Below, in pieces: positions 7,888 through 15,583 of a DNA stretch of 64,000 bases. The stretch lies in contig NZ_JACCBY010000006.1 in the NCBI RefSeq assembly GCF_013409985.1, positions 147,976 to 211,975 of the forward strand, written 5' to 3'. Made by a program: the position numbers and the translations under genes. Position 1 is the stretch's first letter, and each line of letters starts with the position of its first letter. This stretch comes from Sphingomonas melonis. GTDB taxonomy: Bacteria; Pseudomonadota; Alphaproteobacteria; Sphingomonadales; Sphingomonadaceae. The notes under the pieces were generated by a model. The model searched no databases. It was not told the DNA's origin and saw only the letters and a list, made by a program, of their open reading frames with translations.

Positions 7888-8729
7888 TGTTCTGGGGCGG
7901 CGAACGGCTGAAGGACGAGCTCGGGGACCTGATCGACGACTATCATGTGACGCGGATCGACCGCGCTGCCTATCGGCTTCGTGTCGGTGGGGAGGTGTAT
8001 GTGTCACCGACGGGTGAGCCGAACGACCCTCGCAACAAGCCGAAGAAACCGATGGGCGAAGGCGAGAGCTTCACGATTCCGGCTGGTCAGTTTGGTTTCA
8101 TCCTCACCGAGGAACGGATCCGCGTGCCGCAGCATGCGATCGCTTTCATATCGATCCGTGCGACCTACAAGTTTCGGGGACTGGTGAACGTCTCGGGCTT
8201 CCATGTTGATCCCCACTATGAGGGGAAACTGCTCTTCTCGGTGTTCAATGCTGGTCCGGGAGCGGTCCATCTCTCGCGAGGGGAGGAGTGTTTCCTGATC
8301 TGGTACGCCAGTCTCGACCGGCCCAGCGTCCTTCAGAAGAAGATGGGATTCGAGGCAATCCCCTCCGACCTCCTCGGACCTCTGGCCACCGGCGTTGAAT
8401 CCTTCGCCGGGCTAAAGTCGAAGATCGACGAGAACGACAAGAAATTAAGCGACCGTGTTACCACTGTTGAGCGCGAGCAGGCGGTCATGAAGTGGGCCAG
8501 CGCGCTCGTTATTGGCGCGATGATCACGTTTGGCTTGAAGGAGTGTTCTCTCTCACGGCCAACGGGTGCCCCGGCTGCGGCGGTATCGAGCGCGGTTCCA
8601 TCGCCATCGCCGACCGCTACTCCTTCACCGGCTGCATCTCCATCGCCGGCTGTCACTCTAGCGCCAGCGGCAACACCGTCGCCGAGCCCGACACCAAAAA
8701 CTCCATCTGCCGCTCCTCCGGGCCAATAA
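7887..8729 (+). CDS. Membrane-anchored dCTP deaminase/dUTPase-fold protein, catalytic Glu missing
   Basis: A 280-residue protein from GTG at 7887, with AGGAGGGG upstream. Residues 1-150 match the Dcd/dUTPase trimeric fold: SIRATYKFRG aligns with E. coli Dcd GRSSLARLG (Arg91 for Arg115), and FHVDPHYEGKLLFSVFNAG aligns with HRIDPGWSGCIVLEFYNSG. In that alignment the general base Glu138 is Ser118, so deamination is unlikely. Residues about 180-200 are a short charged helix, 203-218 a single transmembrane segment, and 225-280 a Pro/Ala/Ser/Thr repeat-rich tail. A membrane-bound, catalytically altered nucleotide-binding protein would suit a sensor or scaffold. dCTP deaminases are known anti-phage genes that deplete dCTP, but this one should not do so by the standard mechanism. 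Confidence 0.65.
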   Translation: MFWGGERLKDELGDLIDDYHVTRIDRAAYRLRVGGEVYVSPTGEPNDPRNKPKKPMGEGESFTIPAGQFGFILTEERIRVPQHAIAFISIRATYKFRGLVNVSGFHVDPHYEGKLLFSVFNAGPGAVHLSRGEECFLIWYASLDRPSVLQKKMGFEAIPSDLLGPLATGVESFAGLKSKIDENDKKLSDRVTTVEREQAVMKWASALVIGAMITFGLKECSLSRPTGAPAAAVSSAVPSPSPTATPSPAASPSPAVTLAPAATPSPSPTPKTPSAAPPGQ

Positions 8730-8856
8730 TCGCACATCTCCGTTTCCGGGTGCTCGGATCTGTTCTACGCAGTCGGAGGACTCACAATCGGTATTGGTGG
8801 GCCGGACGGCGTGCCATGCATGCGCCCGGCTAAGCCGCAGTCGCGCACGGAATGAC

Positions 8857-9861
8857 ATGGAAACAACGCTCGTTTTTGACACCTACTGGCGATTCGCTGC
8901 TGAGCGTCAGGCACTCTATTTTCGGCGCCTTGCCAATCCGGTCGGCCCTTGGACGAACGATCCGGTTCTCGCAGCACATAGGTTCACGAATGCATACCGC
9001 GCGAGCGACCGGGTCAGCCAGTACCTGATTCGGGAAGTCCAATACCGTGAGGATCGTCCGCGCGCGCCGCGCGAAATCTTCTTCCGAACCCTCCTTTTTA
9101 AGCTTTTCAACCGGATCGAGACCTGGGAACTGCTAGAAGGCGTTCTAGGCCCCCTGACATGGCAAGGAATTGATCTAAACAAGATTGAGCATACGCTCGA
9201 TCGCGCGATGGCCGCTGGGCTCAAGCTCTACTCGCCAGCGTACATTATGCCGGCACCAAAGCTCGGGCACGCGCGCAAACATGCCAACCATCTCGCCCTG
9301 CTGGAGAAGATGATCGAGGATAGATTGCCGGAGCGGGTGCGCCAGGCGCCGAACCTTCGGGCAATCTATGAGCTTTTGCTCGCCTACCCAGGGCTGGGCC
9401 CATTTCTCGCGTTCCAATATGCCATCGATCTCAACTATTCTGAGATGCTCGACCATGATGAAGGTGATTTCGTCATCGCCGGGCCGGGAGCGCTTGATGG
9501 GATTGCAAAGTGTTTCGTCGACACGAGAAAGCATTCAGCGGAGGAGGTAATCTTCTGGGTCTGCGAGCAACAGGACCGCGCGTTTGCTAAGGCCGATATC
9601 AAGTTTCAGAATCTGTTTGGGAGGAAGCTGCAGCCGATCGACTGTCAGAACCTCTTTTGCGAAATATCCAAGTATGCGCGTGTCGTGCATCCCGATGTTA
9701 AAGGCCTTTCAGGCCGTACGCGCATCAAACAGGTCTATCGCAAGAGCCTGGGGCCGATGCCGCAGCCAACCTTCCCGCCCAAATGGAACCTCAAGGTGCC
9801 GACGCTCGCCGTTAGGGTCGAGCAACGGCCGATCGGGGATTTAATGGGGCTCATGAGATGA
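8857..9861 (+). CDS. 5-hmdU DNA kinase helical-domain family protein (aGPT-pyrophosphorylase-like)
   Basis: A 334-residue protein using the ATG at 8857; the upstream TTG at 8794 has no ribosome-binding site. Residues 10-58 carry the family signature: YWRFAAERQALYFRRL, then PWTNDPVLAAHRFTNAYRAS and DRVSQYLI. The signature was first seen in phage SPO1-type thymine hypermodification enzymes (alpha-glutamyl/putrescinyl-thymine pyrophosphorylases, HMUDK_hel), and stand-alone bacterial members are known. The rest is helical with no P-loop. A 127-base gap precedes it, the largest inside the operon. Together with the TS-like and Dcd-like neighbours it forms a base-modification-type module, although no methylase or glycosyltransferase is present. 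The biochemical role is not known. Confidence 0.62.
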   Translation: METTLVFDTYWRFAAERQALYFRRLANPVGPWTNDPVLAAHRFTNAYRASDRVSQYLIREVQYREDRPRAPREIFFRTLLFKLFNRIETWELLEGVLGPLTWQGIDLNKIEHTLDRAMAAGLKLYSPAYIMPAPKLGHARKHANHLALLEKMIEDRLPERVRQAPNLRAIYELLLAYPGLGPFLAFQYAIDLNYSEMLDHDEGDFVIAGPGALDGIAKCFVDTRKHSAEEVIFWVCEQQDRAFAKADIKFQNLFGRKLQPIDCQNLFCEISKYARVVHPDVKGLSGRTRIKQVYRKSLGPMPQPTFPPKWNLKVPTLAVRVEQRPIGDLMGLMR

Positions 9862-10208
9862 GTGAAGGGCTACGAGTTAAAATGGCGAAGACGCTGCGTG
9901 CACCGAAGGCAGTCTACACAGGTGTGGCGGTCGTAAGCCTCATCGCGTCCATCGCATTGGGCTGGAAGTCCCTCCGTGTATTAGGCGGATCGCAGAGCCC
10001 GCAGGCCCTGGTTGATCATGCCCCAGCGTTATTCGGCATGCCGTTTGCTATCACGGCAGCATTGACGTTGGTTTGCTGCGCCCGCGCGCTCGATCCCCAG
10101 GCCCATATCGATTTTCTTGGCTTGCGCGTGAGGGGTGCAGCCGCGACGATCGTGTGTTGGATTGTCGTCTTCGCTGCCCTGACGATCGCCATCCGAGCTC
10201 TTTGGTAG
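9858..10208 (+). CDS. Small three-helix membrane protein
   Basis: A 116-residue protein whose ATG overlaps the preceding TGA (ATGA), so it is translationally coupled. Three hydrophobic segments at about residues 18-36, 56-75 and 93-113 predict an integral membrane protein; a basic N-terminus suggests an inside orientation. I do not recognise the family. In an operon that also has a membrane-anchored Dcd-like protein it could be a membrane effector or anchor, but nothing in the sequence proves that. Confidence 0.7.
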   Translation: MSEGLRVKMAKTLRAPKAVYTGVAVVSLIASIALGWKSLRVLGGSQSPQALVDHAPALFGMPFAITAALTLVCCARALDPQAHIDFLGLRVRGAAATIVCWIVVFAALTIAIRALW

Positions 10209-10214
10209 CGCCGG

Positions 10215-10676
10215 TTGCTTCTTGGTGTCGGCCTAGACCTTTGCAGGATCGCGTCAATTCGCCGATCCGTAGACCGCCTTGGGAAGCCTTGGCTGGAGGA
10301 GCTCTTCACCGAGGCGGAGCAGGCTGAGTTGGCAAGATCACCAGACCTAGCAATTTCAGCTGGTCGTCGGTTTGCGGCGAAGGAGGCCAGCGCGAAAGCT
10401 TTGAGCACCGGGTTTGGAGATGGGGTGCACTGGCTGGATTTCGAAACGGGTTCAACGGAAACCGTTACACCCGTACGTCTTCAGGGGGGCGCTTATGATT
10501 GTGTCCGCGCGCTTCTGCCAGCTGAAGTAATTATCGAATGCCAAACTTGGCTGAGTCTGAACTGCGAATGGGCGGTAGCGGTCGCGCTCATGTCAGATCG
10601 AAGCTCCAACCTCAGTCAAACTATCACTTGGAGCACTATATCCGAGACCGTCGTAAAGTCCTTGTCATCATACTAA
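10215..10676 (+). CDS. AcpS-type 4'-phosphopantetheinyl transferase
   Basis: A 153-residue protein starting at TTG 10215. The previous stop lies in the same frame 7 bases upstream (10206-10208), so no earlier start is possible. Both AcpS signatures are present: GVGLDLCRI with the Mg ligand Asp8, and FAAKEASAKAL with Glu57 and Lys61. FTEAEQAEL corresponds to the FTxxExxY helix of the family. AcpS enzymes transfer phosphopantetheine from CoA to a serine of a carrier protein. As the last gene of an operon that starts with an ACP-like protein, it is the obvious candidate to modify Ser59 of that protein. The C-terminal 20 residues are Ser/Thr-rich and extra to the family. No fatty-acid or polyketide synthase gene is nearby. 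Confidence 0.8.
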   Translation: MLLGVGLDLCRIASIRRSVDRLGKPWLEELFTEAEQAELARSPDLAISAGRRFAAKEASAKALSTGFGDGVHWLDFETGSTETVTPVRLQGGAYDCVRALLPAEVIIECQTWLSLNCEWAVAVALMSDRSSNLSQTITWSTISETVVKSLSSY

Positions 10677-10868
10677 CTGTTTCAGATGTCATTGGCCGGC
10701 GCTATGCGGAAGCACCATCGCCGCACTGTCAGACTAATGTCCGCTCTCGAATGGCGTCGTCCGAGAGCTGCCAGTCTGCTGACGGCCGAATCGCGGACGT
10801 AACCAACTGCCTTAATGAACGTCCGCTTCCGGGCGATCGCGAAGCGGGAGTGAGTGACCGTTTGTGGG

Positions 10869-11327
10869 TCAAGGTGGCGGCGCGATCGGAAACACCAGCA
10901 GGGTCGAGGTGGCGGAGGCACACAGCCGCCCCTGCGCATCGACGAGGCGCGCCTCGGAGAAGGCGACCCGGCGTCCGAGCGAGACAAGCTTGCCTTCGAC
11001 GCGAACCGGGCCGCTCGCCTCGCTCAGGGCGCGGTGGTAGGATATCTTCAGTTCAAGCGTCGTGTATCCCTGGCCGGCCGCCAGGCTGGAATGGACGGCG
11101 CAGCCGCAGGCACTGTCGAGCAATGTTGCCGCGTAACCACCATGGACCGAACCGATCGGGTTGAACACCTTGCGGGACGGCGAGCCCTCGAACACGACGC
11201 GGCCGCGCTCCAGCTCCACCAGCCCGAACTCCAGCGTTTCGCCGATAGGCGGCTGACGACCCGTCGCCATCAGCGCGGCAAGTTGGTCGTGGCCGTCCAG
11301 ATCGGCATGGTCGAGCGTCACGTTCAT
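10869..11327 (-). CDS. PaaI-type hotdog thioesterase
   Basis: A 152-residue protein; the ATG at 11327 follows GGAGGAACCAGCCG, so this start is preferred over an upstream one at 11384. FNPIGSVHGGYAATLLDSACG is the hotdog-fold signature of PaaI/YdiI acyl-CoA thioesterases, with the HGG turn and the following Asp. The start codon overlaps the TetR stop by 4 bases, so the two are co-transcribed. It would hydrolyse an acyl-CoA, probably a medium-chain or aryl-CoA. Confidence 0.88.
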   Translation of the reverse strand: MNVTLDHADLDGHDQLAALMATGRQPPIGETLEFGLVELERGRVVFEGSPSRKVFNPIGSVHGGYAATLLDSACGCAVHSSLAAGQGYTTLELKISYHRALSEASGPVRVEGKLVSLGRRVAFSEARLVDAQGRLCASATSTLLVFPIAPPP

Positions 11328-11908
11328 CGGCTGGTTCCTCCTGATACATCGCTGCGGGCAGGATCGCCTTCGGCCCCAATCCACGCGCGCGTGCTGGTCA
11401 GCAGCTCGTCGGCCAGCGCCGGATCATCGACCGCGCGCGCCATGACGAGGGCGCCCACCATCGCCGACCACCGCCCAATTGCATCGCGCCGGCGTGACGC
11501 CGGATCGCCGGCGGGCAAGGAGCGCGCGAACCGGTCGATCTGCGCATCGAGCCCCTTGGCCATCGCCGCACGCGCTTCTGGCGTTTGTTGTCGCATCAGC
11601 CCGGCGAGGCTCGCGGTCGGGCAGCCTTCGCCCGCATGATCGCGGTGCAGCGGCGACAGATAGACGTCGATCCAGCCTTGCAGATCAGGCATCGTCCCAC
11701 CCTCGCCGTCGAGCGCGAATGCGATGGTCTGGGCGACCAGATCGTCCTTGGACGCGAAGTGGCTGTAGAAGCCGCCATGAGTCTGCCCGGCGGCCTTCAT
11801 CACCTCCGACACGGTCACCGCATCGAAGCCGCGCTCTCGGAACAGGCGGCTTGCCTCGGTGAGGATGCGTACCCTGTTCGTCGCCATCTGGTCGCGGCTG
11901 ACCCGCAT
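11324..11908 (-). CDS. TetR-family regulator
   Basis: A 194-residue protein from the ATG at 11908, which has GGAG 8 bases upstream; a GTG at 11926 is an alternative. The N-terminal HTH reads ILTEASRLFRERGFDAVTVS then EVMKAAGQTHGGFYSHFASK, typical of the AcrR/NemR branch. The C-terminal ligand domain is of ordinary length. It is divergent from an SDR/Old Yellow Enzyme/quinone oxidoreductase operon. NemR-like regulators often control such reductases in response to electrophiles, so reactive carbonyls or quinones are likely inducers (inference). Confidence 0.9.
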   Translation of the reverse strand: MRVSRDQMATNRVRILTEASRLFRERGFDAVTVSEVMKAAGQTHGGFYSHFASKDDLVAQTIAFALDGEGGTMPDLQGWIDVYLSPLHRDHAGEGCPTASLAGLMRQQTPEARAAMAKGLDAQIDRFARSLPAGDPASRRRDAIGRWSAMVGALVMARAVDDPALADELLTSTRAWIGAEGDPARSDVSGGTSR

Positions 11909-11939
11909 TCGAAAATCTCCGATCACCCGGTTGACATAT

Positions 11940-11984
11940 TGATGACCGCCATCACATTAAAGCTTATCGTGATGACTGTCATGA
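11940..11984. promoter_or_regulatory. Two candidate TetR operators in the divergent promoter region
   Basis: TGATG-accgc-CATCA at 11940-11954 and ATGAC-t-GTCAT at 11972-11982 are perfect inverted repeats that share the half-site TGATGAC. They lie between the TetR gene and the SDR gene, and a TTGACA hexamer is at 11931-11936. They are the best candidates for TetR binding. Confidence 0.4.
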
Positions 11985-12015
11985 ATATAGTGTTCCAGCC
12001 GCAAAGGGCAACAGG

Positions 12016-12798
12016 ATGACCAAGCCGACCATTCTCATCACCGGCGCCTCGACAGGCATCGGCGCCACCTATGCCGATCGTTTCGCCAAGCGGGGCCACG
12101 ATCTCGTGCTGGTCGCCCGCGACAAGGCGCGGCTGAACGCGCTGGCGACGTCGCTATCGTCGGAGCATGGTGTAGCCGTCGACGTGCTGCCTGCCGACCT
12201 GACCGACGTCGGCCAGCTGGCGACCGTCGAGACGCGTCTGCGCGAAGATGCAAAGATAGGCATCCTCATCAACAACGCCGGCGCGGGATTGAACGGCGCG
12301 TTCGTCGATCAGTTGACCGATGCCGTGGATCGGCTGGTCGCGCTCAACACGACCTCGGTCGTCCGCCTCGCCAGCGCCATCGCTCCACGGCTGGCGCAGG
12401 CTGGCGAGGGCGCGATCGTCAACATCGGTTCGGTCGTCGGGCTGGTGCCCGAGTTCGGCATGAGCGTCTATGGCGCGACCAAGGCATTCGTCCTCTTCCT
12501 GTCGCAGGGATTGTCGCTCGAACTTGGACCCAAGGGCGTTTACGTTCAGGCCGTCCTGCCGGCCGCGACCCGCACCGAACTGTGGGGCCGTGCGGGCGCC
12601 GATGAGGCAAGTCTTCCGCCGATGATGGACGTGAACGAGCTGGTCGACGCCGCGCTCGTCGGCTTTGACCGCCGCGAGGGCGTCACCATCCCGCCGCTTC
12701 ACGACGTCACGCTGTGGGACGCATTCGATCAGGCGCGTCGGGCGATGGTGCCGAACTTCGGCTCGGTCCACCCCGCGCCCCGCTACACCGCGGCCTGA
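12016..12798 (+). CDS. Short-chain dehydrogenase/reductase
   Basis: A 260-residue classical SDR. It has TGASTGIG near residue 10 (NAD(P) binding), NNAGAG near residue 90, and the catalytic YGATK about residues 154-158 with the preceding Ser in NIGSVVG. The family is DltE/YqjQ-like, with an extended C-terminus. First gene of the plus-strand cassette divergent from TetR, followed 25 bases later by an Old Yellow Enzyme homologue. Substrate unknown; the context suggests carbonyl reduction in detoxification. Confidence 0.88.
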   Translation: MTKPTILITGASTGIGATYADRFAKRGHDLVLVARDKARLNALATSLSSEHGVAVDVLPADLTDVGQLATVETRLREDAKIGILINNAGAGLNGAFVDQLTDAVDRLVALNTTSVVRLASAIAPRLAQAGEGAIVNIGSVVGLVPEFGMSVYGATKAFVLFLSQGLSLELGPKGVYVQAVLPAATRTELWGRAGADEASLPPMMDVNELVDAALVGFDRREGVTIPPLHDVTLWDAFDQARRAMVPNFGSVHPAPRYTAA

Positions 12799-12823
12799 CC
12801 CTCTTTTCCGGCAAGGACCAACG

Positions 12824-13903
12824 ATGAGTGATCTTTTCTCCCCCTACAATCTCGGCCCGCTGACGCTGCCCAATCGCGTCGTCATGGCGCCGCTGACCCG
12901 CAACCGCGCCGCACCCGGCCTCCTGCCGAGCGAGCATGCGGCGGAATATTACGCGCAGCGCGCGTCCGCCGGCCTCATTATTACCGAAGCGACGCAGGTG
13001 TCGGTGCAGGCTCAAGGATATCAGGATACGCCCGGCCTCTACACGTCCGAGCAGATCGCAGGCTGGCGCACGGTGACGGACGCGGTGCATGCGAAGGGCG
13101 GTCGCATCTTCGTCCAGCTCTGGCATGTCGGGCGCGTCAGCCATGTCGATCTGCACGGCGGCGAGGCGCCGGTCGCCCCGTCAGCGATCCGCGCCGAGGC
13201 CAAGACCTTCGTCAACAACGGCTTTGCTGACGTGTCCGAGCCGCGCGCGCTCGAGCTGGACGAGCTGCCCGGCATCATCGAGAGCTTTCGCCAGGCGGCC
13301 GCGAACGCGATGGAAGCTGGCTTCGACGGGGTCGAGGTGCATGGCGCCAATGGGTATCTGCTCGACGAATTCCTGCGTGAGACGGCGAACGTGCGAACCG
13401 ACGCCTATGGCGGTTCGATCGAGAACCGCGCCCGCCTGCTGCTGGAGGTCACGGCCGCCGTCGCGGGCGAAATCGGCGCGAACCGGACCGGCGTGCGCCT
13501 GTCGCCCGTCTCGCCTGCGAGCGGCATCGTGCCGGCGGACGACGAGCAGCCGCAGTTCGACCACGTCGCGGAACAGCTGGGCGCGATGAAGATCGCCTAT
13601 CTCCACGTCGTCGAGGGTGCGACCGGTGGGCCACGCGACGCCAAGCCGTTCGACTATGGCGCGCTGCGTCGTAAATTCGGCGGCACCTTCCTCGCCAACA
13701 ACGGCTTCGACAAGGCACTCGCCGAGGAGCAGCTGGCGGCAGGCAAGGCCGACCTGTTCGCCTTCGGGCGCGGCTTCATCGCCAACCCCGATTTCGTCGA
13801 GCGACTGGAGTCGGGTGCAGACCTCAATCAGCTCGATCCTTCCACGCTCTATGGTGGCGGTGCGAAGGGGTACACCGATTATCCGACGCTGGCTGACGCC
13901 TGA
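12824..13903 (+). CDS. Old Yellow Enzyme-type alkene reductase (NemA-like)
   Basis: A 359-residue TIM-barrel flavoenzyme starting at ATG 12824. The family hallmarks are visible: FSPYNLGPLTLPNRVVMAPL at the N-terminus with the FMN-contacting MAPLTR, IFVQLWHVGRVSH, GVEVHGANGYLLDEFL with the substrate-binding HxxN pair, and TDAYGGSIENR. It reduces activated C=C bonds of enones, maleimides or nitro compounds with NADPH. An earlier in-frame start would run through the SDR gene and is rejected. It lies between an SDR and a quinone oxidoreductase, consistent with a NemR/NemA-like electrophile response. Confidence 0.93.
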   Translation: MSDLFSPYNLGPLTLPNRVVMAPLTRNRAAPGLLPSEHAAEYYAQRASAGLIITEATQVSVQAQGYQDTPGLYTSEQIAGWRTVTDAVHAKGGRIFVQLWHVGRVSHVDLHGGEAPVAPSAIRAEAKTFVNNGFADVSEPRALELDELPGIIESFRQAAANAMEAGFDGVEVHGANGYLLDEFLRETANVRTDAYGGSIENRARLLLEVTAAVAGEIGANRTGVRLSPVSPASGIVPADDEQPQFDHVAEQLGAMKIAYLHVVEGATGGPRDAKPFDYGALRRKFGGTFLANNGFDKALAEEQLAAGKADLFAFGRGFIANPDFVERLESGADLNQLDPSTLYGGGAKGYTDYPTLADA

Positions 13904-13915
13904 GGAGAAGGGCTG

Positions 13916-14917
13916 ATGAAAGCCTATATTCTTGATCGCTACGGCAAGCAGGAGCAGCTGCGGCTCGGCGACGTGCCCGAGCCCGTACCCGCGGCCGACG
14001 AAGTGCTGGTCGAGATCCACGCGACCGGGCTCAACCAACTCGACACGAAGATCCGCGACGGGGCGTTCAAACCGATCCTGCCCTACAGGCCCCCCTTCGT
14101 ACTGGGGCACGACCTTGCCGGCAGGGTGGTGTCGGTTGGTCAGGCGGTGCGGGCGTTCAAGCCGGGCGACGAGGTCTATGCCCGCCCGCGCGACGGCCAT
14201 ATCGGCACCTTCGCTGAGCGGATCTCGGTCAGGCAGGCCGACCTCGCGCTGAAACCCGCCAATTTGTCGATGGAGGAAGCCGCCTCGATCCCGCTCGTCG
14301 GGTTGACCGTGTGGCAGGTGCTGGTCGAGCGCGCGAATCTGAAGAAGGGTCAGAAGGTCCTGATCCATGCCGGCTCGGGCGGGGTGGGCACGCTGGCGAT
14401 CCAGCTGGCCAAGCATCTCGGCGCGAGCGTCGCGACGACGGCGAGCGCAGCTAACGCAGACCTCGTCCGCCGCCTCGGCGCCGATGTCGTCATCGATTAC
14501 AAGGCGCAGGACTTTTCCGAGGAACTGTCCGGCTATGACGTCGTGCTCAACAGTTTAGACGGCAAGACGCTGGAGACGTCGCTCAAGGTGCTCAAACCCG
14601 GCGGCAAGCTGATCTCGATTTCCGGGCCGCCCGATCCGGCATTCGCAAAGGCGCAAGGACTGAACATCGTCCTGCGCCTGCTGCTGCGCGCGACGAGCGC
14701 GGGCATCCGCCGCAAGGCGAAGCGTGCGGGCGTCGATTATTCGTTTCTGTTCATGCATGCCGATGGCGGGCAGCTCGGGAAGCTTGCAGCGCTGCTTGAG
14801 GACGGTGCAATAAAACCCGTCGTCGACCGGGTCTTCCCGTTCGATCGGATGAACGATGCGATGGCGCAGCTCGAGCAGGGCGGGGCCAAGGGCAAGCTTG
14901 TGGTGCGCATGCGATGA
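13916..14917 (+). CDS. Quinone oxidoreductase-like MDR-family dehydrogenase
   Basis: A 333-residue zinc-independent medium-chain dehydrogenase. HAGSGGVGTLAIQLAKHLGA is the nucleotide-binding turn of QOR/ripening-type NADPH reductases, and the N-terminal GroES-like domain contains GHDLAGRVVSVG. No structural zinc Cys cluster is visible. ATG lies 12 bases after the OYE stop with GAGGAG upstream. It should reduce quinones or enones and completes the TetR-controlled cassette. Confidence 0.9.
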   Translation: MKAYILDRYGKQEQLRLGDVPEPVPAADEVLVEIHATGLNQLDTKIRDGAFKPILPYRPPFVLGHDLAGRVVSVGQAVRAFKPGDEVYARPRDGHIGTFAERISVRQADLALKPANLSMEEAASIPLVGLTVWQVLVERANLKKGQKVLIHAGSGGVGTLAIQLAKHLGASVATTASAANADLVRRLGADVVIDYKAQDFSEELSGYDVVLNSLDGKTLETSLKVLKPGGKLISISGPPDPAFAKAQGLNIVLRLLLRATSAGIRRKAKRAGVDYSFLFMHADGGQLGKLAALLEDGAIKPVVDRVFPFDRMNDAMAQLEQGGAKGKLVVRMR

Positions 14918-15089
14918 GCCGCGTCGGACTGGAACTCGGCTCCGACTCTAACGGTCGAGGCGGCGGGGAACCGACAGTGCCATTCTCACCGACGTGAATG
15001 AATGGCCGAAGTTGGAGAGGGGCGCGAGCGCTCGCCATGACCGGAATTGGGTCTGATCAGAACAGGCGCAGCAACTGCGCCAAAGCCAG

Positions 15090-15350
15090 TCACCGCAACT
15101 GGCTGTCCTTGCTACCCCGCCGATTGAACGTTGTAGCTAGGGGCCGATCGCGGCCGCTTTGGCACGTCACGCAGGTACGCACACCAGGAACGGCCAGGCG
15201 TCTACCCTCTGGGATGTCGTCGCCGCAGATTGCGCAGAATGGTTCGCTATTTCCGCTTGGCATGCTGGCCCGGGCCGCCAACACTGCGTCAGCCACTGAA
15301 TCATCGATCTGATCCTGAACCGCGCCATCGCGCGTCCAACCGCCCGCCAT
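15090..15350 (-). CDS. Small DksA/TraR-family C4 zinc-finger protein
   Basis: An 86-residue protein; ATG at 15350 is preceded by AAGGAGAAGCTG. The motif CAICGDDIPEGRRL...CVTC is the four-cysteine TraR/DksA zinc finger. The N-terminal half is a short amphipathic helix with DDSVADAVLAARA, where DksA-like acidic tips lie. Like phage and plasmid TraR it is much shorter than DksA, so it could bind the RNA polymerase secondary channel independently of ppGpp. It stands alone between two unrelated loci. Confidence 0.82.
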   Translation of the reverse strand: MAGGWTRDGAVQDQIDDSVADAVLAARASMPSGNSEPFCAICGDDIPEGRRLAVPGVRTCVTCQSGRDRPLATTFNRRGSKDSQLR

Positions 15351-15520
15351 CAGCTTCTCCTTACATTTCCATATGGGTAAGCCGGGCGGCATGTCATCAC
15401 TCCAGCGTGAATGGATGTCTCCTTTTAGGCAGCCGCTAATCTCGTGCGAGCGACCATTTAAGGGTCACCGCGCCTCAGGGCATCCACTCGCTCTGGGTTA
15501 CGCTATGCAGAGCTAATTGG

Positions 15521-15548
15521 CTTGGAGGAGCGAATTCGCCCCTCCAAG
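15521..15548. terminator. Hairpin downstream of the hydrolase-SnoaL gene
   Basis: CTTGGAGG (15521-15528) pairs with CCTCCAAG (15541-15548) around a 12-base loop. It sits 35 bases past the stop of the minus-strand gene ending at 15584. There is no clear T-run on that strand, so terminator function is uncertain. Confidence 0.35.
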
Positions 15549-15583
15549 CTGATGATCGACGGTATTCTGGCTAAGCATTAAAG

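Noticed and set aside
8594..8720. Tandem repeat or CRISPR-like array in the Pro/Ala/Ser/Thr coding stretch
   Set aside because: The short CCATCGCC/GCCGGC-type repetition encodes a low-complexity tail; there are no equal spacers.
7887..8729. Active dCTP deaminase defence gene
   Set aside because: The alignment gives Ser at the catalytic Glu position, and the protein has an unusual membrane anchor and tail.
4084..10676. Prophage or integrative element carrying the XRE/ImmA pair
   Set aside because: No integrase, structural, replication or attachment-site sequence is visible in or around the block.
13181..14416. 411-codon minus-strand frame under the OYE and quinone oxidoreductase genes
   Set aside because: It spans two well-supported plus-strand genes and their junction, and the translation has no domain signature; long antisense frames are common in GC-rich DNA.
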